From Helopsaltes ochotensis (lineage: Eukaryota > Chordata > Aves > Passeriformes > Locustellidae): a DNA stretch of 64,000 bases. Positions 1 to 13,274 of this stretch are shown here, one piece after another. The translations under genes were made by a program, and so were the position numbers. The stretch lies in the NCBI GenBank assembly GCA_013400155.1, contig VXBM01000022.1:30646-94645 (forward strand), given 5' to 3'. How positions within the stretch are numbered: the first letter of the stretch is position 1; each line of letters opens with the position of its first letter. The notes under the pieces are model-generated. The model was not told the DNA's origin, made no database searches, and saw only the letters and a list, made by a program, of their open reading frames with translations.

Positions 1-2819
1 AATTTTTTTCTTATGTTTTCTAATATCATCATGGATGTTACATCGGTACTACAACAATGAGCAAGGCAATTCCAGGGAGCATTGAAATTTCCATCTGGCA
101 ATGGTCCTTCTGGTGTGTATTATCTTTTAAGATGCTTTCCTGGCATCTACCAGCTGCCTTCAGGAAATTTATATGCTATTCTAGTTTCTCTCTTCACTCT
201 TCCCTGCTAATGTGCCTTTGTTATTGCCGTGTGGAGTTCATTAAGTGCGCCAGGAGATGGCAGCAATGGAAACACTGCGTGCCCTCCATTCAGAAATGGT
301 CTCTCACGCTGAGCGATGACAACATGATTATCAACACACGTTTAAAAATTGTTTTGAAAAACCAAGCAAAGCAGTCTTCACAGTTGTAGACACTGAACTA
401 TATGGGAAAAAAGAGCTATGAAATGTGAAAGAAACTATGGGATCCCTTCCCAGGATCTGAAGGTCATTTTTTCACCACGTGAGTTGCAAAGGCCACGGAT
501 AGACGTCAATAGATTAAACTGTTGGAAGGCATGATTTTCTCAGGCTATCATGACCAGAAAGGTCTAAAGTAGCTTTAATTTATCTGATCTTCATGGCATG
601 GAAGAGAAAGCATTTCAGTCTAGAGCAGAAGAGGACTGGGAGAGTCTGCAAAAATACCATAAAAATACCATAAGATAGGATTTGGGGCTCCTGGACTTTG
701 ACCCATGTCTCTGATTGGTGAGAAGAGGCACAGGTAGCAAACTGTTTATTTAACTGTTTTCATAAAAGAGGTGAAGGGACATGCAGAGCCGGATAGAACA
801 TCTGCTTAGGAGAAATGAGCGTTTACACAGGCAAATTACCATACATATTTCCCACAGGACACAAGCATTATTAGACCTGTTACAAACTTTGTCAGCAACT
901 GCTGAGGAAAAAAAGAATCTTATTTACCCTTCTAAACACAGATCAGTCTTCAGGGCAATACGGCTGCCAAATTTACTGGCATGGATTCCTGTGTTACAGC
1001 CAGGATTTATCATGCATGATAAATGCAGAACTGTCTCAGCGTCAGTTACAAGCTTTTGTTCCAAGCATACTATTTATTTATTGCCCAAAACTAAGAGCTT
1101 ATGGAGGAATGAGCTTCCCCCCCAGGGGGTAATATTTGTGTGCCACTGAGTAGAAGGAGTAGTGGAGCTGGGGGCCGTGGTAAAGACCCAGCTCTGCCCT
1201 GGTCCATGCCTTTCAGCACAGCTAGGACCACATGTGCCCACAAAGGGTTAGGAGGCAAAGGTTGCTAGTTATGTGCTCTCCTGAAAAGGAATTGGAGTGG
1301 TGAGAAAAGACACAGCTCCTTGTCGTGTTTCTTGTTGAATCAGAGGCTGTAAATTGTCTTGCTGCCTTTGAGAATGAACAGGAGCTCCCATCCTGGAGAA
1401 ACATGTGCTTTCATCATCAATGTATCCTCACAGAAAAGTCTGTAACTCTTAAAGCTTTGGCTAATTGCTTGTTTTAATGAGACAGATAACACAATAGATC
1501 ATGTTTATGGAAATCAATCTGTCCTGCATTGCACTCTTTTCATTTGTGAGAAATTAGTTGTGACTACTGGAAACAAATAATATTCTATGGTTTTATGGGG
1601 CTTGCTTGAGTTGAAAAAGGCTAATATTGCCGGGAGGAATACATGGCTTTTTAAACTACAAGCCACTTCAATCATAGTAGAGATTTCCAAGCAATTTTGC
1701 CTTCTGTAAATTAAAGGTTCACAACCCTCAGGGTGAAGGGAGCTTTATTGCAAGAAAATCTCACTTATACTGCTCAGAGATGTCCCCTGTGCAACCCAGG
1801 TCAGTGATTATTTTGATGTAAAGCAAAACAGTCTAAAAGAAATGTAGATCAAAAGAAGCCTTCTTTAGTTATATAAAAACCTGTAATTATGAGGTTAGTT
1901 GACTTTCAGAACAAAAGATCACAACCTCTGGGTTTGTTCATAGTTGAATATACTTTGTGACTAAGAGCACATGAGGAACATGGACTTTTGCACCTCTAAT
2001 TGTTCCTGTGGTTAGTTTGTATGAGAAGCACCCTCTCTTAAACACCTCAATTGCAATTATATCCCATTACTAACTGTGTTAAATTTTTTACTACAAGCTA
2101 CAGTGAGTATTCATCCTACGTGGGTCTATAATACTCTAATATGTAAATGTGCTTCTCTTCCTTATTTCTAGCTCCTTAATTGCATTAAAAGGCAACATGA
2201 TTTATATTTTCAGCATGTTATCCTACTGGTCTTAGAGGCTTTTAAATAAAAGAATGGAAGGGAAGGTACATGCAGCATTACTGGTATGTTGTTGATCTAT
2301 AGGGTATGCCTCATTCCTCCAGCCCTAATTATATAACATATAAATAGACTAGAGAGATTTAAAGGTATTTTAATAATTCAAGGTACAATTATAAATAGAA
2401 AAATTCCATGATACAGGAAGAGGAAAACAGTGTCTAACTTCCCTCTGAGCAGATTTTCTTAAAGCTGACCAAAAAGGCCTGGAGAGGTGTGGTATCATGG
2501 AGAAGCATGGAGGTCCTGGACAGCAGCATCCATGAGGGGCCTGCTCTGGCTTTTTTGCTCCATCGGCTTTGCCCTGCAGGAGGAGGAAAGGAGGAAAGGA
2601 GGCTTGTCAGCTCCGCTCCTCTCCCTGCTTCAGTGTGGGTGCTGGTTGCCTTTATTGGTAGCAACACAGAGTATTTCCGTGAGCCTTCCTTAAAAATAAG
2701 ATCCCCTCTGAAACGCATCAATTTAGAAGCAGATTTATTATGCGGCCTGGAATAGTGATTGGCTCTCAGCAGTGTCACCAGGCAAAAGGGAGCTTTCTCT
2801 AGATTCAGTAGTGAAATCT

Positions 2820-2885
2820 AGCAACAACAAAAAAAGAGACCACCAATCAAAAAAAACACACCAAAAACCCAAAAAAAATTACACA
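2820..2885. repeat. A/C-rich low-complexity tract
   Basis: This is a run of A with interspersed C (repeated aaaaac-like units), followed by normal AT-rich sequence. Similar A/C- or G/T-rich tracts occur at 35,370-35,420, 50,420-50,540 and 52,800-52,885. No coding or structural role is visible. Confidence 0.6.
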
Positions 2886-3787
2886 AATGGAAAACAACGA
2901 TAGCCTGACCTTGTCCTGCCTTGTCACTTGATCAACTTTCATAACCACAGCAATAATCTCTTACACAATACAATACTTCATTGTACTGTATTCTATCTTG
3001 CAATATCTTATCTTTTCCATTATAGCCTTGTTCATACTGTTTTCAGTCCTGACCCCACTGTCTCTGTCCTAGAAATAGCAGGGAGACTAATGCAGTGGAG
3101 CTGCTAGATGTAAGGACACCCCTTAGCAGATGTAAGGACCCTGCCACACATACAGGCAGATGTCCCAACCTGGTCTTAGGCTGTCCCCATCCCCATGGTG
3201 GTGCCTGATGGCTGGGGCAGGGCTGCCAAAAAGGCAGTCAAGGTCTGAACAGGGCTTTAGTGCTGATCTTTTGGAGATGAGGATTTGGGTTTTAATGGCA
3301 TTACTGGCAGGTGTGGTGAGGTGTTGGCATCGGTCTGACTGGTTTAAGGTGCTGACCTCAATGCAGAGGAATGCTGCCGGCACTACACATTGTGATTACC
3401 ACCTCAACGAGGCAGCCCACGAGGCACCACATCTCTGGATATTGCAGTGTGTCTCTGCTACACTATTCACGGCACTCTTGTTACAGAGCATTTTGAGCCC
3501 CCTCAGGGATGGGGGTGCAATCTCTCTATGCTGCTGCCCGCAGGGACAGCCATCAGAGGTGATGGCGTGGAGGCCACAGGGGAATCTCTGAGTCTGCTGG
3601 CACATAATCTGTTTGAGAGATGCCACATCCATGTTCCTCAGTGCATGATGAGGGTCCAGCAGGCACTATGTTCAGTATTTTTATCTCTTATATGAGGAAG
3701 CAAGCTGCTGGAGGTAGAAGATCTCACCCATGTGGAGTCACACATGTGCAAATACTCAATATGAAACTGATGCAGGGACACATATTT

Positions 3788-3820
3788 TCTTCTTTCTCTC
3801 TCTCTCTCTTTTTTTTTTCC
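3788..3820 (+). repeat. CT/T microsatellite
   Basis: A polypyrimidine tract: a (TC)n run that passes into a T run. It is simple sequence with no nearby acceptor-plus-exon structure to suggest that it is a splice-site pyrimidine tract. Confidence 0.75.
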
Positions 3821-6800
3821 CTTTAAAATAGTGTTTCCTCTTTCTGTTTCTGTCTTAAGGTTCTTTTGGTGGGAATAATCAAGAAGCCAGCATGTTTTTT
3901 ACCCACAGACCTCAAATGAAATTTAGTATTTTGACAGCAAACGTTTATTTTCCAAAAGTTTCTCTTGGGGAAGGATATTTACACAACACTTCTCATGATA
4001 AAATTCTGCTTTTCTTAAGCAACCTGAAAAAATTGCTCACATGCTGTAGAAAAACTTTGAAAGGATGGGGACAGCAGGTGCCCAAGAAGACTAAGAGTTT
4101 ATACTTCTGCATCCTTGGGCCTGAAACATGCTTGAGAGCAGATGAGATTTATGTGGCAGATAGGCACAGCGGTGCAGTGGGTGTGCCAAGCACAGACTCA
4201 GACCTAGGTGACAAAGCTAGGACACGTGGCATAGGCAAATGACGTGGCAAAAGTATTGTGGCTTGTCACGTGTCACTGAGTGGCTGGTTGTGAAAGACAC
4301 TGTTGAAACAAACTGTTGTGTACATTTCCATGTCAGTACCTGTCTGTCCAGATTCTTAATTTTAAAATGCAGCTCTTAAGCATATTTGAATGAGTCATTA
4401 TTTTTGACCAGCATTGACGGTAACTGGAAAATCTAAACATTATTGCTCTGTACATCCCCTGTGCTCTATAGATTGCACAGCAGGTTTGCAGGTTTTTTTA
4501 TATGGGTTGCATCCTATTTCTGCTCTGTCTACACCCTCTTTTCTCTATTTGCATCTGAGAGCATTCTTGTTTTGTAGGAAAAAGCTCTCCAACTCCTGAT
4601 GGATATATACTTTCCTTCCCTCAGTGCAAAAGCTCTTCTGTATAGTTTCTCTTTGAGCACATGGTGACTACTTAGCATTGGCAATTTGGTTCTGGTGATT
4701 TTGTACATCAGTGCTTGAAATGGCAATGCAGCTTTTGAGTCGTCACCTTTGGGAGGTGAAGCCAGGGCCCACAAAACCCCTCCATACCCATGTCTGCTTA
4801 TTTATGTTTGCCTGTAATAGGGTAACTGTACAACATGGCATTCAATAATTTACAGAGTATTGAAAGAATATTACAGACATCCTTGGGCAGGGATTGCCTG
4901 ATTCTGTGACCAGTCAATCAGAAGCAGTAGTTGGAGCCTCTAGTTAGCACGTCCTGCACTTCCAACAGCAGTTGGAAAAGCCTACCTCTGAGAAAGTAAG
5001 TTGATGAAATCATTGAGAATATCTCAGTCTTCTCAGTTTAAGTCCAATGTCTTCAAATAAGTCTGTGAAAGAGAAGGGGAGCAGGACAAAAGAGAGGAGA
5101 CTCGTGGTGGCCATTCTGAGGGAAAAGGAGACAAGGGACACTGAACCACTAGAGGAAGGAATAGTGTACGCAGATGCAGGTGGGATATAAGCCCTGGAGT
5201 GAGGGAGGGCTTCGAGACAGTGAATAGAGAGACGAGAAGGGAGTCATCCTGTGAGGAAGAGAAAGGTAGGAATGCAGAAGCTTCTGGAATGTGCCAGGAT
5301 GTTGATCTTGAGGTAAATATAAGGCACAGAGCTTCCATGCTTGGAACTTCCATGCTTGGACTTTGGTAAATCAAAAACCACGTAGCTATAATCTCTTTTG
5401 ATACCACAGAAAAATATCGGCTCCCCCTTCTTGGAAATGACCCTTGCCAATTCTCTCCATCTTGCTTAATCAGCTCTCTGTAAGCCAGCAGCTGAAATAA
5501 TCTTGTCCCTCCAACAATGAACCACCTGTCATATTTTCAATTTTTTAGTGTAAAGAGGAGCATGAAGTCTGCACATCATTCGGAGTGTAGAACATGGGCA
5601 TTAGCAGGTCCCAGAAGCTTTAGTGTAACCTGCAGTGAGGAATCATATAAGGAGCAATTATATAATAATCTTTCAAATAAGCAGCAGTTACCAATGATGG
5701 AATGGAAAAAGAACTGCAATTACATGGTAGACGGTAACAGCCTTATTGTTACATTTTCCTCCATTTTAAGAAAAAAAAATATGATTAAGAAGCAACACCT
5801 TTCAATACTCATTATTTGAGCAGCCTGGCAAACGTATAAGCAACAAGTGGATGACTATACAACACAAAAATGTGGACTTCTGACAGGAATTTCTTGCTCT
5901 TGAGAGGAAGCAGCCTAATGCTGCCACTAATTACCAGGACACCAGAAACAAGCAGTTGTTAATGAAACTTAAAATGGCCATGTAAATTAGAAGGTGGTGC
6001 CTTTATAGAGGAGGTTTTAAATATTGCCTAGGAAGAATTGACCTATGAAGTCCAGGATGACAGAAATAAAGTAAGAATTAATAACCCATGGCAAAAAATC
6101 ATGGATTTCAGGATTTAAAAAAATTTCAGGTGTCAGCTAGGGTGCTAGTGAACTCTACATCATGGGCAAGGAGGAAGGAAGTACAATAAAAATTTCAGGC
6201 CTGTTTAAAATAAACATAATGGCAAACTATTTCAGACAGGGTACTTCTGATTGACAGAGAGATGGGAAAACTATCAATGACACCTAGAAGAATTCATTTG
6301 GAATACTGGTCATCTATGTTCACGAAAAAAAGAATTGCCATAGGAACCAGTGCAGAAAAAGTCTTCAAGTCCAGTCAGGTGAGAAAAAAACAACAGCATT
6401 GAAGGCCAGATTCATGCTGCCCAACTTCAGGCACTTCACAAAGGCACATAAAGTAGGAGCCCAATCACCAGGGTCTCCTGTGTCAATGGAAGGAAATGGG
6501 CACCTTCAGTCATACAGCCTACCTAGGTTCTGACTTGGCTTCTAAATTAGATGATTTATTTAAATACTCTAACTACAAAGACAGCATATTGCTCTAGGGA
6601 ATGTGCATGGCACCCTGAAAAACAGAGGGTCAGAAAGAAACCAGCTGCTCCCCGAAGTGTAAACATCACAGAAGAGGTCAAGGTGAGGTTTTAGCAGCAA
6701 GATAAACTCATATGTGCTAGGCAGAAATAAATTTTTCTGATAAATGGAAGGCCAATCCTTGGAAACAGCTTTCCATATGTAGATGAGGGGAATGAGATAC

Positions 6801-9303
6801 TTGCCTAGAATTAAAATGCATCTGAATGTGTTCATTTAAGAAGTTATATGATGAACATACCTAAAAGAGCAAACATTTAGACTGGCAGATTAAAAAAGTT
6901 CCTTTCTCATCTGTTTTGCTATGCTGTTTTATTTGGATTTTTTGTCACTGAATACAAATAGGACTAATCCTTTATACTGTCATAAAAGGGACTTCTTTTA
7001 AAATTACATGTGTTTTGAAAAAGAATTATTGGAAGGTGATGCTGCCTTGTCATTCTCCATCTGCATCAAGGGGAAGGACTGAGAAATCTGTTTCCTGGGA
7101 CCAGAATTGCTCAAGACCAAAACAAAAACCAGCTACAGCTGAGCAACTGACCTACACTCAGCAAACTGAGCAAAAGGCTTGCTGCCCAAAGCAAGGGAGG
7201 CCAGCTCTCCTAAGTGATGGGCAAATGCATGGCAAGGTGCTGTTGGGAAGGAAAAGAAATGCTATCAGCATGCTCCAGGTGTCACTGGCACAGGCAGCGT
7301 GTGGTAGGGTGTACAACTGATGGCAAGGTAGGCAGATTAGTGTCTTTCCATTTCATGGTTGTTGCAGCAATGGAAACTCATTGTGCATGGACCAGCCCCA
7401 CGGACAAGCCTGAAGTGCTTGAACCATGCAGTTAAAAGTGTTCTAGCAAATACAAACAGGGACTATCAATTGCAGCTCTGTACTGCCAAAAGGCTGGGAG
7501 GGCACAGCCGGGGGCCTGGCAAACAGATAGAAGAGGACATGGGAATGCAAGCATAGAAGGATTTTGGCAGGAGCATTGGCAGAAATGAGGTGGGAGCATT
7601 GTCTCCTGCTATTTAATCCTTCCTAATTTTCCATGAAATGACCCTCTATGCACATTAACAAAAAAAATGTGGCAGAAACAGAAAAATATCAGATTCTCCT
7701 ACACTGATATTGGCTAACCAGTTGGGTCAATGGCATTCTAATGCAATAGTAATGTGTGCTAAAAGAAACAAGATGTATTATACTCTTGATTATTGTATTG
7801 TGTGCTGCAGAATGACAGCACAGTGTCACAGTCCCCTAATTCTACGCAACCCTGGTATTTTGAAAATAATTTGGAAGGATGAAAGTAATTTTGAATTTTA
7901 TGCTTAAACCTGAGCCTGTGTCTAAAATTATATATATATTTCATTTCAGAACAGCAAAAAGTAGCTGGTTTTCCTGGGTAATTCTTCACATGAACTTAGT
8001 GGTTGATATTAGGAAACACAAAATTTTGCAAAAGACAGAGAACCAAGTGAAGCAAGACACAAAGTGACAACATACAAGGCCTTATGAGGCATGAAATACA
8101 TTATTTTACAACACAGTTTTACAATAGCAATTACATTCATTATTCAAAGTAATTTGTTTGCTATGGCTTGCCCCACAAGAAACAATAAACTAGAGACAAA
8201 TATAGCTTCACGTATGTTTTTTGTTTAAAAAAGCGTGTTAATCCTTATTCCAACAAAATCTTATTAGCTATTGCAAAATGTTTGCAAAGGCTTTATGTTT
8301 GTCAGAGTCTTATCTTTCTTTTTCCATGGGGTCACAGTTGCTCTGTAATGCTGTTACTGTTAAGGATAATGTTTGTGGTCAGTTGCTATTGGCAGTGACA
8401 GTCAAAGTTCAGGTAACCAAATTTAGACATGAAATTAATAATGGCATATGTACCAGAGAGCCTAAGTATGCATTGTTTCTTCATGACTTACCAGGAAAAA
8501 GTCTTACTGAGGTCCAAGAAAGCTTGGCATGAATAAATCGTATGTGTGGAGCGAAGGATCTGCCTCAGAAAATGGAGGTAAGTATCAGTATAAGGTGGAT
8601 AAAATGAGACAAAATATCTGGACTATGAATACAGCTGAAACCCCCTGCTGTGGAAAGCCAGGGTAGTGTGCCACTGAGGATGTGCTCAGCTGTATACATA
8701 CACAGTGTTTCATAAAGTCCACAAACACCCTGCCACAGAAATTGTTAATTTTAAAAGGATTGTAGATTTGAGTGCAAAATATAGGCCTCTAGCACCATAC
8801 ATATAGTGTGAACAGTACCAAGGCTGTGAAAAGGATTTATCTGCGACCACTAAGCACTTACCTGATTTGCACAGTCATGCGTCTGGCTCAGCAGGCAGGC
8901 TTGCTAAATCCATCTGCTCACCATAAATAATTTAACTTCTTTCCTGACTGCTTTCTTTTCCCTTCAAAATGTTCTCTGTATGTCCATACACAGAGGGCTA
9001 CCGAAATTAGGGAAAAAAGTATGAGCTGGTACTGTGCCACCATACAGCTTTGGACTTCAGCCACCTACAGACATCATGTGCTTCCCTCAGTGTCTGAAGT
9101 TAATCCATCAGCTAAGACCAAAACTCCCTCAGGAACTAATAATAGTGACTCTAGTAGTGAGCCTGCCATCACATTTATTTTTTTCTGGACTTGGGGTTTT
9201 TGGATGCTCTTGGACCACAACTGGTCAGACTTCCAAAATATAAATAAGCAAGAAAACAGAAAGGACCTCCAACACAGATGCTGTGTAGTTTTTGCTACAG
9301 TGT

Positions 9304-9349
9304 AATTCTGAAATATTATATCAGGAAATTCTGAAATATTATATCAGGA
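9304..9349. repeat. Perfect 23-bp tandem duplication
   Basis: The 23-base unit at 9304-9326 (beginning aattctgaaa, ending atcagga) is repeated without change at 9327-9349. A perfect two-copy tandem of this length is typical of replication slippage or a recent short duplication. It is in non-coding DNA. Confidence 0.9.
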
Positions 9350-12300
9350 ACTGCTCACCCCTCCAATATGGGTTCCAGCATTCAAAGGAAAAAAAGCTGC
9401 AGCTCTTGGCTACTGCTGCCCATTAAAAATTCATTTCACTTGCAATCTCTATCTCAGAAATAAGAGGAGTTCTGTGAGAACTGATCAGATAAGTCTTGCA
9501 TGTGCATCTGGAAGTACATGCATTCATCTGAGCACCTTCCCAGTGAAGACCTTTCCCTTCTAAATCTTATTTTTTCTCCCAGAACACAAGACTGGGTGCC
9601 CTACCTATGCAAAGGAGATGAACGAGTTTCCTCTGCCTGCAGAGTCAAGTCAGCCCCCAAACAAGCATTCCACTGTAGCAACTGTAGCCAGACTTGAGGG
9701 GGCTGTGGCTGTAATTTATCATAGACAATTTATTTTCAGCAGTGTGACTACATGTCAGTGCTGACAGCATTTGTAGCATTAAGTGTTCCAGAGAGAGGAC
9801 CATGGCACTGCTTGGAGGCAGCTCTGAAGGCCTGTCAGTGCTAGCAGGTCACTAAAAACACAGGCATTTTGCTATATTTCTTCAGGGAATGCCTTAGCAT
9901 GGCTCATTTTATAGGTTTGGATGAGCTTGGGATCCTCTTCTGGGTTCAGACACTCATGTCTTAAGGACCAGCAGGAAGGAAAAAGAAAATCCAGAGAATT
10001 CTGTAGGCCAAGATAACAGGAGCATTGTGTGAAAAGAGGAGGAAAATACACCCCTATGAAGCAAGGATCCATACAATTCCCTCAATTTTGACTTCTTTAC
10101 AATATTTAATAGTGTACAGAGAGTATGTCTGGCCATGCCTCCAGCTGGTCATAAATTATGATGGTTTACATGTATTTAAAATAAACTCTTCCACACAAAT
10201 ACTAAGCCACATAAACTGAGTGAGTCACATATGTATGTCCCTCAGCTGGGGTGAAGTGCTTAATTAGACCTTTTGTTGGGGCCTTAGCTGGCTTTAAGCT
10301 GCCTGTGCTTAAAGGCAGCTCTGCTGTGGTACAGCTGAGTGACCTTGGATTAGAGTGCTGCGTGCAAAAGGGCTGTAAGAATTGAGGGCCACCTACTTTG
10401 GTCAAGAGCTGCGCCTATATTGAAGCGCTCTCCCTTAGTCCTTGCCTCAGCTAAGTTATGGGAATGACTGTGCCCGGTCACACACACTGATCCAGACCCT
10501 GACCCAACTGAGATGATCTTTAATCCTCCCCATTACTGTGGGCTTGTCTAATGATGACCAGATTGGTGGCTGTTTGGTTCTGGTTATTGTCACTGAACCT
10601 GATTCTGACCTTGATTCACCGGCTTGGCTTTCCTGCCTCAGCCTCAGATCTCCTTGTCACTGTGTTCCCTGAGATGGTCACTGGTGATCTGTACTCTTGG
10701 CTGAACTTCTAGCCACCACCAGAACTGCTTTGCTATTCTTGTTTGGGTGCTGTGGTATTTGCTAGTGAAGTCACTGTCCTGCACTTTCCCTCTTCTATCA
10801 GCTTGCCTTGCTACTCCATAAAACACTTTTCTCCAAAGGATGTCACCTCTCACCTACCACTGGTATCATTGGTGCCACTGGGACTGCGACACTCCGGACA
10901 CCAGCAGTTCCAGCACAAGCCAGACAATAGGAACATGGATTGCTGACACCATGTGACTCTCCTTTTAGCCAAAGATCTTTGTTAGAAATCTGTCTTGAGC
11001 CAGCCTACTGGTGCCATGCATTCCTGCCAATAGGATAAATCAGGAGAGTGGGCAAGAAGTCAGCAATCAAGACAAAGAGTCTGTTCTGTCACAGACAGCA
11101 AAACTAAGCACTGATACACAACTCCTCTTGTGTGACCTCACTTAACTGTTGGTCAAATAACCAGGGAATCTCAGTAACCTGGAGATATCATATTTCAAAA
11201 GCCCAAGTAAAATGCAAAGTGGTCACAAACCCAAAGTAGTCACAAGTTCTTTGTTTTGTCACCTTTTGTAATTTATTCTCGTTGTCTAAGTCTGGCAACA
11301 GTGTTTCATATTTCAGCTGCTGATTTTCCCACCTCATCTGCAACATTCTCCCCTCTCCGGCACTAGCTCCACCTGTCCTGGTGGGACCATCTTCAAGTAT
11401 ACAAGGGCTACAACACAATTCCTCCAACTCCACCATGAGGTACCACTGGTGTTGTACCTGCGCTGCCACACGGACATGCACAGTTCAGCACCTTATTCAG
11501 ACTGTCACACCTGCAAGGATTTCAGCATTAAACCAAATCCTTGCTGGCAGCCTCAGACAGCAGTTGTGAGACATGGCTATAAGGTAGAAGGCAGAAATTG
11601 CCATTCTGTTGAGGCCAGTCAGCCTGCACCCCAAAATCAATCTGTCTATTATGAGGGTGAACATATAGGAAACTGTCAGGACACGGCTGCTCTCACTCAA
11701 GTGGTGTTGGCATCTCTCAGCTCAAATACTCCCACCATACAAGCATGCTTGGCTCCTATTGGGTGTTGTAGTGCATTCATCGCTGCTCCCTTGTTCTAAT
11801 AAATTCTTGTGTACCCAAGAGTAGTTTTGCCTTCTGCATTTAATTGCCACTCCTTTGACAACTTACCTGGAAGGCTGTCCTTTGCTCTAACCTTTCATCC
11901 TGAAGGACAAAAACTAGTGCCCTTGAGACATTTACATGTTGTCCTGTATCTATACAGTACATACTGACTTGTGTCTCTTCTCCGTTGTTCTTAAACAGGA
12001 TGCTAAAAGATCTGGCTAAGCCTTTTTAGAAATGTGAACCTCCCATGCCCAGGGAATTGTTCACCAGGAGTCTCATGCTGTGCAGCAATGGAAAACATTG
12101 GCCTCAGGTACAGCCAGCTCCCATTTTCTAGAAATAGACACTTCTAGCGTTTCCCGACCCAGCATGCACGGCTCACTAACTCCTTTGTTTTTCATGTGGC
12201 ATATACAGAGAATTGTTATGGAAGTTTACCTTTCTGGAAGTCAGTGTAAATGTGTTTTGTACACAACAGAATTCAAACAGTGTAATCACGATTGTGTCTT

Positions 12301-12624
12301 ATGTAACCTTTCAGTACATTCTGCAAAACTGCCTTCCTTTCCTCAAACACTGCAGTTCTGATACGGCTATCAGTGAACATTCACAAACATTCAGAGCTCA
12401 GAAACATAAACCAATCTCTGTTTGGTAGACAGGAAAAGTATTGTATTTCTATTAATTTATTTATTTATTTGACATTTAGCAGAGAACATTGGAAAATTAA
12501 TTTTGGACTAAAAAACAAAATACAAGTTTCTAAATTGGAAGATATAATTGTCAAAACATTTCTGCATTGGAGGAAAATCTGCTATAAAGGAGTAAGGCAT
12601 CTATCCTTCCTATCTGTTTTTAAG

Positions 12625-13115
12625 GGACAAGGTACTCTGTGGTTCTGGGCTCCTCAGTACAAAAAAGACAAGGACCTACTGGAGAGGGTCCAGTGGAGGC
12701 CGCCACAGATCATTTGGGGTCTGGAGCTTCTCTTTTATGAGGGGAGACTGGAAGCTGGGCCTGTTTATCAGAGAACACTGAGAGGGGATTACAGTAATGC
12801 ATGGAAGTATCTCAAAGGTGGGTGCCAAGAGGACGGTGCCAGACTCTTTCCAGCGGTGCCCAGTGGCAGGATGATGAGCAGAGGCTGTACATTAACACAC
12901 AAGAAGTTCCCCCTCAACACGAGCAAGAACTTTACAGTGACAGAGCACTGAACAGGCTGTCCAGGGAGATTGTGGATCCTCCCCTCTGGGGACATCCAAA
13001 CCCCACCTGGACACGTTTCTGCGCCACCTGCTTTCTTGGCAGGGGGTTGGCCTGGATGATCACCAGAGGTCCCTTCCAAACCAAATCGCTGTGTGACTTT
13101 TGTGAACCTTTCCGG
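12625..13115 (+). mobile_element. CR1 LINE, 3' part (plus strand)
   Basis: The sequence has the hallmark order of avian CR1 3' ends: a stretch about the single-operator group of sentences typical of the CR1 3' region (gtccagtggaggccgcc...), then cccagtggcaggatgatgag, then a block around caggctgtccagggagattg, then gacatccaaaccccacctgg, and the terminal cctggatgatcaccagaggt. CR1 elements are non-LTR retrotransposons that are normally 5'-truncated, as here. The copy runs directly into the GC-rich edge of the presumed IFRD1 promoter island. The coding part of the element is not recognisable. Boundaries are approximate to about 20 bp. Confidence 0.88.
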
Positions 13116-13274
13116 AATTCCCCGCCTACACGGCGAGCAGTGCCGGCGATAGCCCCGCACACCCACAGGGCCGCACACGGCCCAGCCGAGCTTGCCCTCC
13201 CACCGCCAGCCGCGCACACGGCGCCGGGCCGGAAGCCGAGCCCGCCGGCCGCGGGACCGCCGGGCACCCGGGGG
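13116..13274 (+). promoter_or_regulatory. IFRD1: Left edge of CpG island, probable IFRD1 promoter
   Basis: GC content and CpG density rise abruptly at about 13,120 and stay high up to the N gap (many CG, CCG and GGCC motifs), in contrast to the AT-rich surroundings. IFRD1 is a broadly expressed immediate-early type gene whose promoter in mammals is a CpG island. The first coding exon lies 5' of the exon found at 15,622, so this island and the gap are the natural place for the transcription start. No TATA box is visible in the sequenced edge. The start site itself cannot be placed. Confidence 0.6.

Larger units (their letters stand above)
1..12624. other. AT-rich intergenic DNA, no supported gene
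   Basis: I see no exon set, RNA gene or clear transposon end in this stretch. Its ORFs (the longest Met-start ones are 143 residues at 3160-3591 and 122 residues at 781-1149) show no domain, no recognisable family and no splice structure, and they overlap ORFs on the other strand. Local features are low complexity only: an A/C-rich tract near 2820-2885, a CT run near 3790-3820 and a 23-bp tandem duplication at 9304-9349. The stretch at about 10,240-10,700 is pyrimidine-rich and looks different in composition; it could be an old, decayed repeat. ZNF277 lies upstream of IFRD1 in human, but I could not see any of its exons here. Confidence 0.6.

Noticed and set aside
3160..3591. 143-codon plus-strand ORF
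   Set aside because: No domain, no family resemblance, no splice or promoter context, and overlapping minus-strand ORFs of similar size; most likely chance in a GC-richer patch.
11449..11799. 116-codon plus-strand ORF that ends within an AATAAA
   Set aside because: The coincidence with a poly(A) hexamer looked like a retrocopy end, but the protein is unrecognisable and has no poly(A) tail or target duplication.
12373..12951. 192-codon plus-strand ORF
   Set aside because: Its second half is CR1 3' non-coding sequence; no reverse transcriptase or endonuclease motif is present.
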